A stretch of DNA of 41,127 nt from Paracoccaceae bacterium (GCA_011389685.1 JAABTV010000033.1:1-41127); one strand, 5' to 3'; counted from the first letter of the stretch, positions 1 through 8,169 are shown. Notes: a model not told the origin generated them from the sequence alone. Made by a program: numbers and translations.

Positions 1-1
1 G

Positions 2-415
2 CGCGTCAGCACATCCCCTCATGCCGGGTTCGTTCTCGATGCTCTCGAACAGGCGGTCCATGAACGGCGCCCGACCAGGGGCATGGGGCTCGTCCATCAT
101 TCGGACCGCGGATCGCAATACCTGTCCATCAAATACACCGAACGGCTGGCAGAAGCAGGCATCGAACCCTCGGTCGGAAGCGTCGGCGACAGCTATGACA
201 ATGCCCTGGCCGAGACGATCAACGGCCTGTTCAAGGCGGAGGTCATCCACCGACGCGGTCCTTGGCGCAGCTTCGAGGCCGTCGAATATGCAACCCTCGA
301 ATGGGTCGACTGGTTCAACAACCGTCGCCTCCTCGAGCCGATCGGAAACATCCCGCCCGCAGAAGCGGAGGCAAACTTCTACGCAGATCTGGAAAAATCA
401 GACATGGCCGCGTAA
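2..415 (+). CDS. IS3-family transposase OrfB, C-terminal part (partial)
   Basis: The frame is open from base 2, so the gene starts upstream of the window; the first internal ATG at 83 is not the start. The visible 137 residues are the end of an rve integrase core. HHSDRGSQY carries the second catalytic aspartate, and DNALAETINGLFKAEVI carries the catalytic glutamate plus the lysine seven residues later. A terminal motif around WFNNRRLLEPIGNIPPAEAE is typical of IS3 OrfB. The first catalytic aspartate lies before the window. The enzyme would cut and join the ends of its own element. It ends 39 bases before the IS terminus, as usual. Confidence 0.93.
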   Translation, partial: RVSTSPHAGFVLDALEQAVHERRPTRGMGLVHHSDRGSQYLSIKYTERLAEAGIEPSVGSVGDSYDNALAETINGLFKAEVIHRRGPWRSFEAVEYATLEWVDWFNNRRLLEPIGNIPPAEAEANFYADLEKSDMAA

Positions 416-1977
416 CTAAGACAAATCAGCCTCCGGCAAACCCGGCGCGGTTCAGTTGCCACCAACCCGGAGCGTGCTCGCAGTGCATCTGGATCGGCGA
501 CGAGTTCCCGGGCGATCCGCAGGGTCCATTTCTTCTGAGCGAAGGTGCGTTCGTGCAGAACGAGCGTCCTTGCGAGCTGACCTGTCACGTAGGCCGCATC
601 CTCGGGCGGCAACAATCGCCACACAGCCTCATGCAGGACGTCGAGCGTGGCAACCGCGAGATCCTTGTCGGTTAGGTATAACCACTGGGTCAACGGCTCG
701 CTCAAGCGGCCCAGCATTCTGACCGCGTTCTCGTGATCGCCGATCTCGGCGCTGATCGCTGCGACTCTGCCACGGGCTTCGTCGGCGAGACCGGAGGATT
801 TCCAGCGCGTCGGTCCGGAGACCAAACCGGTGGCGACGATTTCCGAGCTGTTTTCAGGAAACTGGCTGACCGCAAGGGCGATCTGCCTCGAAACTTCTTC
901 GGTCGCGGCGTCGGCCAGATGGAGCGCCTCCGCAGCGTCCAACCTGTGAAACACGCCGAAGGGAGCATCGGCATAGCTTTCCGCGAGTTCGACCATTCGG
1001 TCGGCGAAAGCCCGGGACTCTTGCGCAAGGCCTCGATCAGCTGCGGCTTCGACAACTCGAAGCATCAAGTTGAAGTTGGGCCAGGGGGACCTGCGGGCGT
1101 GGATTCCGAACGCCTTTGCGAGGTGCTCGGCAGCCTTCGCCGGATCTTGTTCTGCGGAGCCTGCACGTAGGAGCAACGTAGGAAAAGTCCTATCTGAAGG
1201 GTTTGCCAGCGCAAGAACGGCGTCCGGACCAGCCACCTGAACGAGTTCGACCGAGCGACCGCTGAGCCGCATGTGGCTTGGCAAGTCCCGCCTGCTCATC
1301 TCCCTCAGGGCCTCAATGGCCCCATCCCGGTCACCCAAGGCCGCACGGAGTTCCGCTGCGTATTCCAAATGGTAGTCCCGGGCCCTCTGCGGGCTTGCCC
1401 GGTTCCATGCAAGGATACGTGTCGCCAGCGCCGCGACGAGTTCGCGTTCGGCTTCGCCCGGAGCTTCAGAAGCAAAGGAAGCAGGCCTACCGAAGGGCTG
1501 ACGGCCAAGTATGTCGAGGCCCACGATCCAGAGATCGCTGCCGTCGGCCTCAGGGACTTTCGCCAGCGCGGCATCGAGGCTGATGCCAGCGCGCAAGTCC
1601 TTGGCGAGGCGTCGCCCGAGCCTGCGGCACGAAAGCGGTTCCTCGTCAGGGTCCAGCATATTGCGGACCACCTCGATGAACAGGCCGGGCCGGTGGATGC
1701 GGGAGAGAGGCGAGCCCGTCCGTCCCGTCCAGGTCCACTCGCAATCCTTGCACCGCCAGCGCTGTGCGCCTGCCCGTGTGGAGCCCCACGAAGAGCGCTG
1801 CGCGCTGCCGCAATGCGGGCAGCCTCGCGCCAGACCCACGGTGTCGATCTCGACGACAGCTTCCGCCCGACGGCGCGCGGTCGCGAGAGCGACCTCGGCC
1901 TTCACGATCTGGACAGGAGGCAGATTGGCGATGGCGTTCAGCAGGGCATCCAGGAGCTGGGCGGGGGGTTGTTGCAT
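379..1977 (-). CDS. zinc-ribbon (IS1595-transposase-like) plus helical-repeat protein, 3' end replaced by IS
   Basis: An open frame of 532 residues starts at ATG 1977, with GGGAG seven bases upstream. Residues 50-125 carry a zinc ribbon (C53, C56, C76, C79) followed by TGSPLSRIHRP and a CRRLGRRL segment. This is the pattern of the N-terminal zinc-ribbon/helix-turn-helix of IS1595-type transposases. After about residue 128 no transposase catalytic domain follows. Instead there are about 380 residues of amphipathic Ala/Leu/Glu-rich helices resembling TPR/HEAT-like repeats. The last 24 residues and the stop (453-379) are encoded by the inserted IS, so the native C-terminus is lost. Function is unknown. 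The N-terminal part may be a fused transposase fragment or a true DNA-binding domain. Confidence 0.7.
   Translation of the reverse strand: MQQPPAQLLDALLNAIANLPPVQIVKAEVALATARRRAEAVVEIDTVGLARGCPHCGSAQRSSWGSTRAGAQRWRCKDCEWTWTGRTGSPLSRIHRPGLFIEVVRNMLDPDEEPLSCRRLGRRLAKDLRAGISLDAALAKVPEADGSDLWIVGLDILGRQPFGRPASFASEAPGEAERELVAALATRILAWNRASPQRARDYHLEYAAELRAALGDRDGAIEALREMSRRDLPSHMRLSGRSVELVQVAGPDAVLALANPSDRTFPTLLLRAGSAEQDPAKAAEHLAKAFGIHARRSPWPNFNLMLRVVEAAADRGLAQESRAFADRMVELAESYADAPFGVFHRLDAAEALHLADAATEEVSRQIALAVSQFPENSSEIVATGLVSGPTRWKSSGLADEARGRVAAISAEIGDHENAVRMLGRLSEPLTQWLYLTDKDLAVATLDVLHEAVWRLLPPEDAAYVTGQLARTLVLHERTFAQKKWTLRIARELVADPDALRARSGLVATEPRRVCRRLICLSYAAMSDFSRSA
430..454 (+). repeat. right terminal inverted repeat of the IS3 element
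   Basis: A 25-base end reading CCTCCGGCAAACCC... and finishing GGCGCGGTTCA at 454. It is recognised from the general form of IS3-family ends (TGAACC...CCGGAGG inward). The partner left end is outside the window. Confidence 0.8.
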
Positions 1978-2415
1978 ACGGCATCTCCCGTAGGGTGGTA
2001 GAGGTCATATTGGCCATTTCGGGCAGAACGAAGGCACACCAACACGATTTGCTGACATTCCCTGGAAAAGCTCCGCTGACCTATCGAGGCGCGCGACCGC
2101 CATGTCCCGCCCAAGCAGAACTTCTGCTTAAGGTTTTGGTGCTTGGATGGGCTACAAACGTGGTTCTTGTTCTGATTTGAAAGCGGCCATCGGGTAGAGG
2201 TTCGGAAGGTCCCGCACATACGACACTGGACACCACGACGCCCTCGCAGATTTCTGCAACGGCGCCTCTATCCTGAAAGCCTATCCCTGCCGTGTCTTTG
2301 CACTGGCCGCGCAACACGTCCGGTCAGGGGCTTGTCTGGCCCCCCCTCTGGCCCCCCTTGCCCAGCCCCCGCCCCTGCCCTAGAAGGCGTCCAGTGCCAG
2401 CAAGGAGCCGAAACG
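1978..2415. other. 438-base intergenic region upstream of gatB
   Basis: No convincing gene: the short open frames here have no recognisable protein content. It holds the divergent 5' regions of the zinc-ribbon gene (minus) and gatB (plus), a short palindrome at 2113-2129 and a C-rich tract at about 2338-2380. No clear promoter was recognised. Confidence 0.6.
2113..2129. repeat. 17-base palindrome, possible operator
   Basis: AAGCAGAA-C-TTCTGCTT is a perfect 8+8 inverted repeat with a one-base centre, lying between two divergent genes. A one-base centre suits a protein-binding dyad better than a terminator. No regulator can be assigned. Confidence 0.35.
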
Positions 2416-3927
2416 ATGCTCGATCTCACCTATGAACCGCCGAAAGCCAAAGTGATCGCAGGCGCGAAACACGATTGGGAACTGGTGATCGGGATGGAAG
2501 TGCACGCCCAGGTCGCCTCCAAGGCCAAGCTGTTCTCGGGCGCCTCCACCCAATTCGGCGCCGAGCCCAATTCCAACGTCGCCTTCGTCGATGCCGCCAT
2601 GCCGGGCATGCTGCCGGTGATCAACGAATTCTGCGTCGAGCAGGCGGTGCGCACCGGCCTCGGCCTCAAGGCCAAGATCCATCTCAAATCAGCCTTCGAC
2701 CGCAAGAATTATTTCTATCCCGACCTGCCGCAGGGCTACCAGATTTCCCAGCTTTACGAGCCGATCGTGGGCGAGGGCGAGATTCTCGTCGATATGGCGC
2801 CCGGCATCGCGCGGCTGGTGCGGATCGAGCGCATCCATATCGAACAGGACGCCGGCAAGAGCATCCACGACATGGCCCCGGGCCTGTCCTTTGTCGATCT
2901 CAACCGCACCGGCGTCGCGCTGATGGAAATCGTATCGCGCCCCGACATCCGCGGCCCCGAAGAGGCCGCCGCCTACGTGGTGAAACTGCGCCAGATCCTG
3001 CGCTACCTCGGCACCTGCGACGGCGACATGCAGAACGGCAACCTGCGCGCCGATGTGAACGTCTCGGTCTGCCGTCCGGGCCAGTACGAGAAATACCAGG
3101 AGACCCAGGATTTTTCGCATCTCGGCACCCGTTGCGAGATCAAGAACATGAATTCCATGCGCTTCATCCAGGCCGCGATCGACTTCGAGGCCCGCCGCCA
3201 GATCCGCATCCTCGAAGAGGGCGGCGAGGTGGTGCAGGAAACCCGCCTCTATGACGCCGAAAAGAACGAAACCCGCTCGATGCGCTCCAAGGAAGAGGCG
3301 CATGACTACCGCTATTTCCCCTGCCCCGACCTGTTGCCGCTCGAAATCGAACAGGCCTGGGTCGACGAGATTGCGGCCAATCTGCCCGAACTGCCCGACG
3401 AGAAAAAGGCGCGCTTCATGGCCGATTACGGCCTTACCGAATATGACGCGAGCGTGCTGACCGCCGAAACCGACGCCGCCGGTTTTTTCGAAGAGGTGGC
3501 AAGCGGCCGCGACGGCAAGCTCGCCGCCAACTGGATCATCAACGAACTGTTCGGCCGCCTCAAGAAAGAGGATCACGACATCACCGAAAGCCCGGTCAGC
3601 CCCGCACAGCTTGGCGGAATCATCGACCTGATCGCCTCGGAAGTGATTTCCGGCAAGATCGCCAAGGACCTGTTCGAGATCGTCTACACGACAGGCGGCG
3701 ACCCGGCCCGGATCGTCGAGGAACGCGGCATGAAACAGGTCACCGACACCGGCGCCATCGAGACCGCGCTGGACGAGATCATCGCCGCCAACCCCGCGCA
3801 GGTCGAAAAGGCCAAGGTCAATCCCAAGCTCGCCGGCTGGTTCGTGGGCCAGGTGATGAAGGCCACCGGCGGCAAGGCCAACCCCAAGGCGGTGAACGCG
3901 CTGGTGCAGGACCGGCTCGGGCTCTGA
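2416..3927 (+). CDS. gatB: aspartyl/glutamyl-tRNA(Asn/Gln) amidotransferase subunit B
   Basis: GatB activates the carboxylate of misacylated Glu-tRNAGln/Asp-tRNAAsn as the kinase subunit of the cytoplasmic GatCAB amidotransferase. The 503 residues have the usual length. They begin with the [11 protein letters not shown] block and the [14 protein letters not shown] block of the GatB cradle, and end in a YqeY-type tRNA-binding tail (about residues 355-500). The frame is open further upstream, but ATG 2416 has AAGGAG eight bases before it and starts the family's conserved region. gatA and gatC are not adjacent. Confidence 0.97.
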   Translation: MLDLTYEPPKAKVIAGAKHDWELVIGMEVHAQVASKAKLFSGASTQFGAEPNSNVAFVDAAMPGMLPVINEFCVEQAVRTGLGLKAKIHLKSAFDRKNYFYPDLPQGYQISQLYEPIVGEGEILVDMAPGIARLVRIERIHIEQDAGKSIHDMAPGLSFVDLNRTGVALMEIVSRPDIRGPEEAAAYVVKLRQILRYLGTCDGDMQNGNLRADVNVSVCRPGQYEKYQETQDFSHLGTRCEIKNMNSMRFIQAAIDFEARRQIRILEEGGEVVQETRLYDAEKNETRSMRSKEEAHDYRYFPCPDLLPLEIEQAWVDEIAANLPELPDEKKARFMADYGLTEYDASVLTAETDAAGFFEEVASGRDGKLAANWIINELFGRLKKEDHDITESPVSPAQLGGIIDLIASEVISGKIAKDLFEIVYTTGGDPARIVEERGMKQVTDTGAIETALDEIIAANPAQVEKAKVNPKLAGWFVGQVMKATGGKANPKAVNALVQDRLGL

Positions 3928-3938
3928 CCCGGCGGCCG

Positions 3939-4628
3939 ATGACGCGCTTCGACACGAGAGCGACACGCCCGCATGACCTCGCCGCCTGTGACTGCCCGGT
4001 TTGCGGCGCCCCGGCCGCGCTTTTCCAGACGCTCGACGCGCTGATCTATTGGCGTTGCCCGACCTGTCAGGCACGGTTCCTGTCGCCCGACCAACACCCT
4101 GCACAAGAGGACGAGCGGGCCCATTACCTGACCCACGAAAACCACCCCGACGATCCCGGCTATCGAAGGTTCCTGGGCAGGCTGACCACGCCCCTGCTGG
4201 CCCGGCTGGCACCCGGGTCGCGCGGGCTCGACTATGGCTGCGGCCCCGGCCCGGCGCTGGCCGCGATGCTGCGCGAGGCCGGGCACGATGTGGCGCTTTA
4301 CGATCCGTTCTTCGCCCCCGATCCCGCGCCGCTGGCCGACGCCTATGATTTCGTGACCTGCACCGAGGTGGCCGAGCATTTCCACCACCCGGCGCAGGAC
4401 TTCGCCCGCCTGCGCTCACTGGTCCGCCCGGGCGGCTGGCTGGCGGTCATGACCTGCTTTCAGACCGATGACGACCGCTTCGCCAACTGGCGCTACCGCA
4501 AGGATCCGACCCATGTGGTGTTCTACCGCGAAGCGACCTTCCGCCACCTCGCCCAGATCTGGGGCTGGTCCTGCGATGTGCCGCTCAAGGACGTGGTGCT
4601 GATGCAGCAGCCTGGGGTCGGCCCATGA
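3939..4628 (+). CDS. SAM-dependent methyltransferase with N-terminal zinc-ribbon-like motif
   Basis: A 229-residue class I methyltransferase. Near the N-terminus are two Cys pairs (C19/C22 and C40/C43), a likely zinc knuckle. The SAM-binding loop follows (LDYGCGPGPAL, about residue 92), then an acidic CTEVAEHF motif IV region and a VRPGGWLAVMT strand. The fold matches the Methyltransf_23 type; the substrate is unknown. It starts 11 bases after gatB and overlaps the next methyltransferase by ATGA (4625-4628), suggesting the two are translated together. It lacks a strong ribosome-binding site. Confidence 0.8.
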   Translation: MTRFDTRATRPHDLAACDCPVCGAPAALFQTLDALIYWRCPTCQARFLSPDQHPAQEDERAHYLTHENHPDDPGYRRFLGRLTTPLLARLAPGSRGLDYGCGPGPALAAMLREAGHDVALYDPFFAPDPAPLADAYDFVTCTEVAEHFHHPAQDFARLRSLVRPGGWLAVMTCFQTDDDRFANWRYRKDPTHVVFYREATFRHLAQIWGWSCDVPLKDVVLMQQPGVGP

Positions 4629-5278
4629 CCACATGGCATCACGAGGAACGGCTGCGCGCCGTGCAGGAGGCAATCGAACGGCTTGCCCCCGCGCGGATCG
4701 CCGATCTGGGCTGCGGCGGTGGTGATCTCTTCCTGCGCCTCGCCGCGCTGCCGCTTGAGGCGCTGATCGGCCTCGACATCTGTTCCGCCTCGCTCGACCG
4801 GCTGCGCGACCGGCTGGCCAAGCAGACGGTCAACGCCGCGCGGATCGAGCTGCGCCACGCCTCGATGACCGACCCGCATCCCGACCTTGCCGGCATCGAC
4901 TGTGCCGTTCTGGTCGAGACCATCGAACATGTCGACCCCGACCGCCTGTCCCGGCTCGAACGCGCGCTGTTTCACACCATGCGCCCGCGTGCCGCCATCG
5001 TCACCACCCCCAATGCCGAGTTCAACCCCCTGCTCGGCGTGCCGTCGCATCGCTTTCGCCACCCCGATCACCGCTTCGAATGGACCCGCGCGCGGTTTCG
5101 CCAGTGGTGCGACCGCGCCGCCCGTGCTGCGGGCTATGACGTGGATTTTCACGACATCGCCGGCGCCCACCCCCGGCTTGGCGGCGCCAGCCAGATGGCG
5201 GTATTCAAAATCCGCGACGGGAATGATACCCGAGCCGCTTGCACCGCGACTCGCCCGACACCGAAGCGAGAGACATGA
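4625..5278 (+). CDS. stand-alone Hen1-like RNA 3'-terminal 2'-O-methyltransferase domain
   Basis: A 217-residue protein with a class I SAM loop (DLGCGGGD, residues 27-34) and the metal-binding E-x-x-E-H of the Hen1 family (E98, E101, H102). The signature stretch TTPNAEFN follows (residues 127-134), then RHPDHRFEW (145-153), which supplies the further histidines. Hen1 enzymes methylate the 2'-OH of a terminal ribose. Bacterial Hen1 usually carries an extra N-terminal domain and is paired with the repair enzyme Pnkp; neither is present here. The family call rests on these motifs; RNA as substrate is inference. It follows the previous methyltransferase with an ATGA overlap. Confidence 0.75.
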   Translation: MTTWHHEERLRAVQEAIERLAPARIADLGCGGGDLFLRLAALPLEALIGLDICSASLDRLRDRLAKQTVNAARIELRHASMTDPHPDLAGIDCAVLVETIEHVDPDRLSRLERALFHTMRPRAAIVTTPNAEFNPLLGVPSHRFRHPDHRFEWTRARFRQWCDRAARAAGYDVDFHDIAGAHPRLGGASQMAVFKIRDGNDTRAACTATRPTPKRET

Positions 5279-5757
5279 GCACCGCCATGACCGAGGAAAC
5301 CACCAGCCTTTCCCACGGCCTGTCGAGGATCGACTCCAACCTCGCCGCCACCGGCACGACATCCAGGCGGCCCATGACCTCCTGCGCGACCACCGCCGCG
5401 ACATGGACCATCTCGACAAGGCCGCCATGCGCCAGTCGATCGACCAGATGATGCGCGCCTCCGACGTGCTGCGCGCCGAGGCGATCAAGCTCGAGAAACT
5501 GCGCAAGTCGCCCTGGTTCGGCCGTTTCGATTTCCGCCGCGCCGGTCTCCACACTGTTCTGTGATTTCGAGACCGGCCCCGGCCCATCATGACGCCCCCG
5601 CCAGCACGATCTTGGGCGACATGACCCTCAATTACACCACCGATATGGACCGCAACCTGCTCTGCGTCGCCTGCACCCGCGTGATGCACGGCTCAGCGTG
5701 ATCTCGATCGGCGCACCGTCAGTGTTCCTGCCCCAGGGCGCCAAGGTTCCAGCCTGA
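5275..5757 (+). pseudogene. degenerate remnant of a HelD/UvrD-like superfamily 1 helicase
   Basis: Pieces of one protein lie in different frames. An N-terminal piece starts at ATG 5275 (MSTAMTEETTSLSHGL). It shifts frame near 5355-5365 into HDIQAAHDLLRDHRRDMDHL, which runs to KSPWFGRFDF near 5535, the kind of helical N-terminus and FGRxDF motif seen in HelD-like helicases. After a short junction, DMDRNLLCVACTRVMH (5639-5689) is the helicase motif VI region, followed after another one-base loss by LSVISIGAPSVFLPQ to TGA at 5757. The whole ATPase core (about 500 residues in intact homologues) is deleted. At least two single-base losses plus this deletion make it non-functional. Confidence 0.72.
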
Positions 5758-5781
5758 ACCCGCCCCCGTCCTGCCCGCACC

Positions 5782-5994
5782 TCAACAGCTCTCACCCGCC
5801 TGCACCGGCGGACAGGGCACCGTCCCGTAGGAGCAAAAGACACAGCAATCCCCGGCCTTCGGTTTCAGAACCGCACCGCAGGATGCGCAGGGATGGAACC
5901 ACTGGCAGGCGTCCTCCGGCATGGTCTCGACGCTCGCATGGCCGCATTCCGGGCAGGTCAGGGTCGATTGCAGCTTGATCTCCGTGTCGCTCAT
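5782..5994 (-). CDS. small Cys-rich GDCCVFCSYG protein of mercury-type loci
   Basis: The 70 residues include ten cysteines (14, 17, 30, 36, 39, 50, 51, 54, 61, 70), with two CxxC pairs like a zinc ribbon and a C-terminal GDCCVFCSYGTVPCPP signature. Proteins ending this way are commonly found beside MerT/MerR genes; a metal-binding or metal-handing role is inference. ATG 5994 is chosen because GAGGTG lies six bases upstream; a GTG at 6003 is in frame but overlaps the previous gene. It follows the MerT-like gene directly and is probably in the same transcript. Confidence 0.8.
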   Translation of the reverse strand: MSDTEIKLQSTLTCPECGHASVETMPEDACQWFHPCASCGAVLKPKAGDCCVFCSYGTVPCPPVQAGESC

Positions 5995-6004
5995 CGCGCG
6001 CACC

Positions 6005-6328
6005 TCACATCAGGGTTATCAGGTAATCGTTGATCCGGGCCTCGTTCAGAACCACGCCCCAGGCGATCGCGGTCAGCCCCGTGCTGCCCGCAAGCCACCA
6101 CCGCAAATGCGCGATTCCACGCCTGCGATACGCAACGAACCACGCCACCGCTACCAGAAGCGTAGACAGCCCGAGCACCGGCAGGCTCGCCGCGGCGATC
6201 TTGCCAAAGACCGCCATCCAACTGCCCCCGAGGCCGAGGATCATCAGCCCCATCGGCAACACGCAACAGGCCCCGACCGCAAGCGCCGAGAACGATCCGA
6301 AATAGCTGGCCCAAAGGGATTTGTTCAT
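6005..6328 (-). CDS. MerT-like mercuric transport membrane protein
   Basis: A 107-residue protein with about three membrane segments. The first carries the vicinal pair C21-C22 in GACCVLPMG, the Hg(II)-accepting site of MerT, which moves Hg(II) across the inner membrane. The second Cys pair of classical MerT, in the cytoplasmic loop, is missing. No MerP or MerA gene is nearby. It is transcribed divergently from merR across a shared operator, and the Cys-rich gene follows with almost no gap. The family call is good; the exact metal is inference. Confidence 0.8.
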   Translation of the reverse strand: MNKSLWASYFGSFSALAVGACCVLPMGLMILGLGGSWMAVFGKIAAASLPVLGLSTLLVAVAWFVAYRRRGIAHLRWWLAGSTGLTAIAWGVVLNEARINDYLITLM

Positions 6329-6388
6329 GCTTCGTCGTCCTTGCCCGTGGTGCTCTTAAACGGGACGCCATTCGACATCCCGCAGCGG

Positions 6389-6419
6389 ATCGTGCATCCT
6401 GTAGCCGCTACAGGAGCAA
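6389..6419 (-). promoter_or_regulatory. MerR-type operator and promoter for the merT-like operon
   Basis: A perfect dyad TCCTGTAGC-C-GCTACAGGA occupies 6397-6415. On the minus strand it sits in the 19-base spacer between TTGCTC (6419-6414, -35) and a weak CACGAT (6394-6389, -10). An over-long 19-base spacer with a dyad in it is the hallmark of MerR-activated promoters. It also lies 20 bases upstream of merR, so self-repression is likely. Confidence 0.75.
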
Positions 6420-6435
6420 CCGGAAAAGGGATCAC

Positions 6436-6843
6436 ATGTTCGCGATTGGCGAGGCCGCGCGCCGCAGCGGCGTTTCGATAGAGACGATCCGCTATTACGA
6501 GCGCGAAGGCATCATTGCCGCCCCAAGGCGCAGCACCAACGGACGGCGCGTCTTTTCCGAGGCCGAGATCTCCGCCCTGCGCTTCATCAGGCGATGCCGC
6601 GATCTGGGCTTTTCCATCCGCGACGCGCTCGCCCTGCGCCGCCTGGCCAGCGACCCCGCGGCGGGTTGCGAAAAGGTGCAGGATCTCGGACAAAGGCACC
6701 TCGCCGACATCCGCAGCCGGATCGCCTCACTCCGGGCACTGGATGAGGCCCTGAGCGAACTGGTCGCCAACTGCGCCGAAGGAAAGCGCGATTGCCCGAT
6801 GCTCGACCGGCTGATGTCGGATCGGGACGTGCCCGCGCCATAG
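6436..6843 (+). CDS. merR: MerR-family heavy-metal-responsive transcription regulator
   Basis: A 135-residue protein with an N-terminal winged helix (FAIGEAARRSGVSIETIRYYE), a dimerisation helix and three cysteines: C78, C113 and C120. The 35-residue gap between the first two equals that in Tn501 MerR (C82/C117). The third is seven residues on rather than nine, in a short NCAEGKRDCP loop. This supports a thiol-bound Hg(II)-type sensor; another soft metal is possible. It is divergent from the merT-like gene, and GGAAAAGGG before ATG 6436 serves as ribosome-binding site. Confidence 0.88.
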   Translation: MFAIGEAARRSGVSIETIRYYEREGIIAAPRRSTNGRRVFSEAEISALRFIRRCRDLGFSIRDALALRRLASDPAAGCEKVQDLGQRHLADIRSRIASLRALDEALSELVANCAEGKRDCPMLDRLMSDRDVPAP

Positions 6844-6906
6844 GGCCAGCCCCCCACCCGCAGAATAGGCTGGCAAACCCGCCCCCTCCTGCGCGATAAC
6901 CGCCCC

Positions 6907-8169
6907 ATGGACGAGCTTGACCTCATTACCCGCCTCGGGCTTGCGCTGGCCATCGGGCTGCTGTTCGGGCTCGAACGCGGCTGGCACGGGCGCGAGGAAT
7001 CCGAAGGCGACCGGATCGCGGGGGTGCGCACCTTCGCGCTCACCGGGCTTCTGGGCGGCATCACCGGTTGGCTTTCGACGCTCACGGCCCCGGTTCTGCC
7101 GGGTCTCGCCCTGATCGCCATCGCCATCCTGCTCGCGGCCAGTTACTGGGTCCGCCTGCGCGAGGATGACGATTTCGGCCTGACCACGGAAATCGCGCTG
7201 CTGCTCGCCTTCGTTCTGGGGGCGGTCTCGATTCTGGGGGAAATGACCGTTGCCGCCGCCGCCGCAGTGGTCTCGACCCTGCTGCTGGCGATGAAAGCGA
7301 TACTCCACCACTGGGTGCGCCAGATCGAGCGTTTCGAGCTTCACGCCCTGTTCAAGCTGGCGCTGATCTCGGTCGTGGTCCTGCCGTTCCTGCCCAACGA
7401 GGGATACGGGCCGGGCGCGGTGCTCAATCCTTTCGACATATGGCGCGCGGTCGTGATCGTCGCGGCGCTCTCGTTTTTCGGCTACATTGCCATCCGCATC
7501 GCCGGAACCCGCATCGGCATCCCCGCCACCGGGTTGTTCGGCGGGCTGGCCTCCTCGACATCGACGACGCTCGCGCTGGCGCGACTGGTGCGCGCCAACG
7601 GGGGCCTCGCACCTCTTGCAGCCACGGGAATCATCATTGCCGGATCGGTCACATTCCTGCGCATCCTCGCGCTGGTCGCGATTTTCGAACCGGCGCTGGT
7701 ATTGCCTCTCGCCGCGCCCATGCTCGCCATGGCCGCCACCGGCTTTCTGGGGGCACTGGCCCTGCATCTGGGCACCAGCGACAGGAAGCAGGCCCCCGGC
7801 GGTCTCGACGACATCGCCAATCCGCTCGAACTCCGGGTGGCGCTCACCTTCGGGGTGCTGCTGGCACTGGTGCTCATCGGGGTGCATTACCTGCGCGAAT
7901 GGCTGGGCACAGAGGGCGTGCTGATGGCCGCGGCACTGTCGGGGTTGACCGACGTCGATGCGCTGACCATCTCGGTCGCTCGGCTGGTCGGGGATGATCT
8001 TGCCGCGGCCAGCGGCGCGACCGCGATCTTCATCGCCGCCGCCGTGAACACTGCCGTCAAGGGCGGAATATGCCTTGTCGCCGGTGGCTCGAGGTTGGGG
8101 CTGCGGGTCATGCTGGTCTATCTCGCGGTGATCCTGGCAGGCGTTGCCGCCTTGTGGTCGGGGCTCTGA
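6907..8169 (+). CDS. MgtC/SapB-DUF4010 integral membrane protein
   Basis: A 420-residue multi-spanning protein. The first 140 residues match the MgtC/SapB domain (LGLALAIGLLFGLERGW, then GVRTFALTGLLGG). The rest is the DUF4010 membrane domain, including GIPATGLFGGLASSTSTTLALARL and a late GLTDVDALTISVARL segment. About ten to twelve hydrophobic segments are visible. Members of this family are conserved, but their transported or sensed substrate is unknown. It stands alone, 63 bases after merR. Confidence 0.88.
   Translation: MDELDLITRLGLALAIGLLFGLERGWHGREESEGDRIAGVRTFALTGLLGGITGWLSTLTAPVLPGLALIAIAILLAASYWVRLREDDDFGLTTEIALLLAFVLGAVSILGEMTVAAAAAVVSTLLLAMKAILHHWVRQIERFELHALFKLALISVVVLPFLPNEGYGPGAVLNPFDIWRAVVIVAALSFFGYIAIRIAGTRIGIPATGLFGGLASSTSTTLALARLVRANGGLAPLAATGIIIAGSVTFLRILALVAIFEPALVLPLAAPMLAMAATGFLGALALHLGTSDRKQAPGGLDDIANPLELRVALTFGVLLALVLIGVHYLREWLGTEGVLMAAALSGLTDVDALTISVARLVGDDLAAASGATAIFIAAAVNTAVKGGICLVAGGSRLGLRVMLVYLAVILAGVAALWSGL

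Larger units (their letters stand above)
1..454 (+). mobile_element. IS3-family insertion sequence, right end only
   Basis: The left part lies outside the window. What is visible is the 3' part of the DDE transposase followed by a 25-base terminal inverted repeat ending in TTCA at 454. Read inward from 454 it begins TGAACCGCGCCGG, the type of end found on many alphaproteobacterial IS3 elements. Host sequence resumes at 455, inside the reading frame of the minus-strand gene that ends at 379, so the insertion interrupted that gene. The target duplication cannot be checked because the other junction is not present. Confidence 0.85.

Noticed and set aside
2081..2317. 78-residue minus-strand open frame upstream of gatB
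   Set aside because: No recognisable protein content and no convincing ribosome-binding site; the region is best read as non-coding.
2332..2415. Extended N-terminus of GatB from 2332
   Set aside because: The extra 28 residues are Pro/Gln/Ala-rich, and ATG 2416 has a strong ribosome-binding site at the family's usual start.
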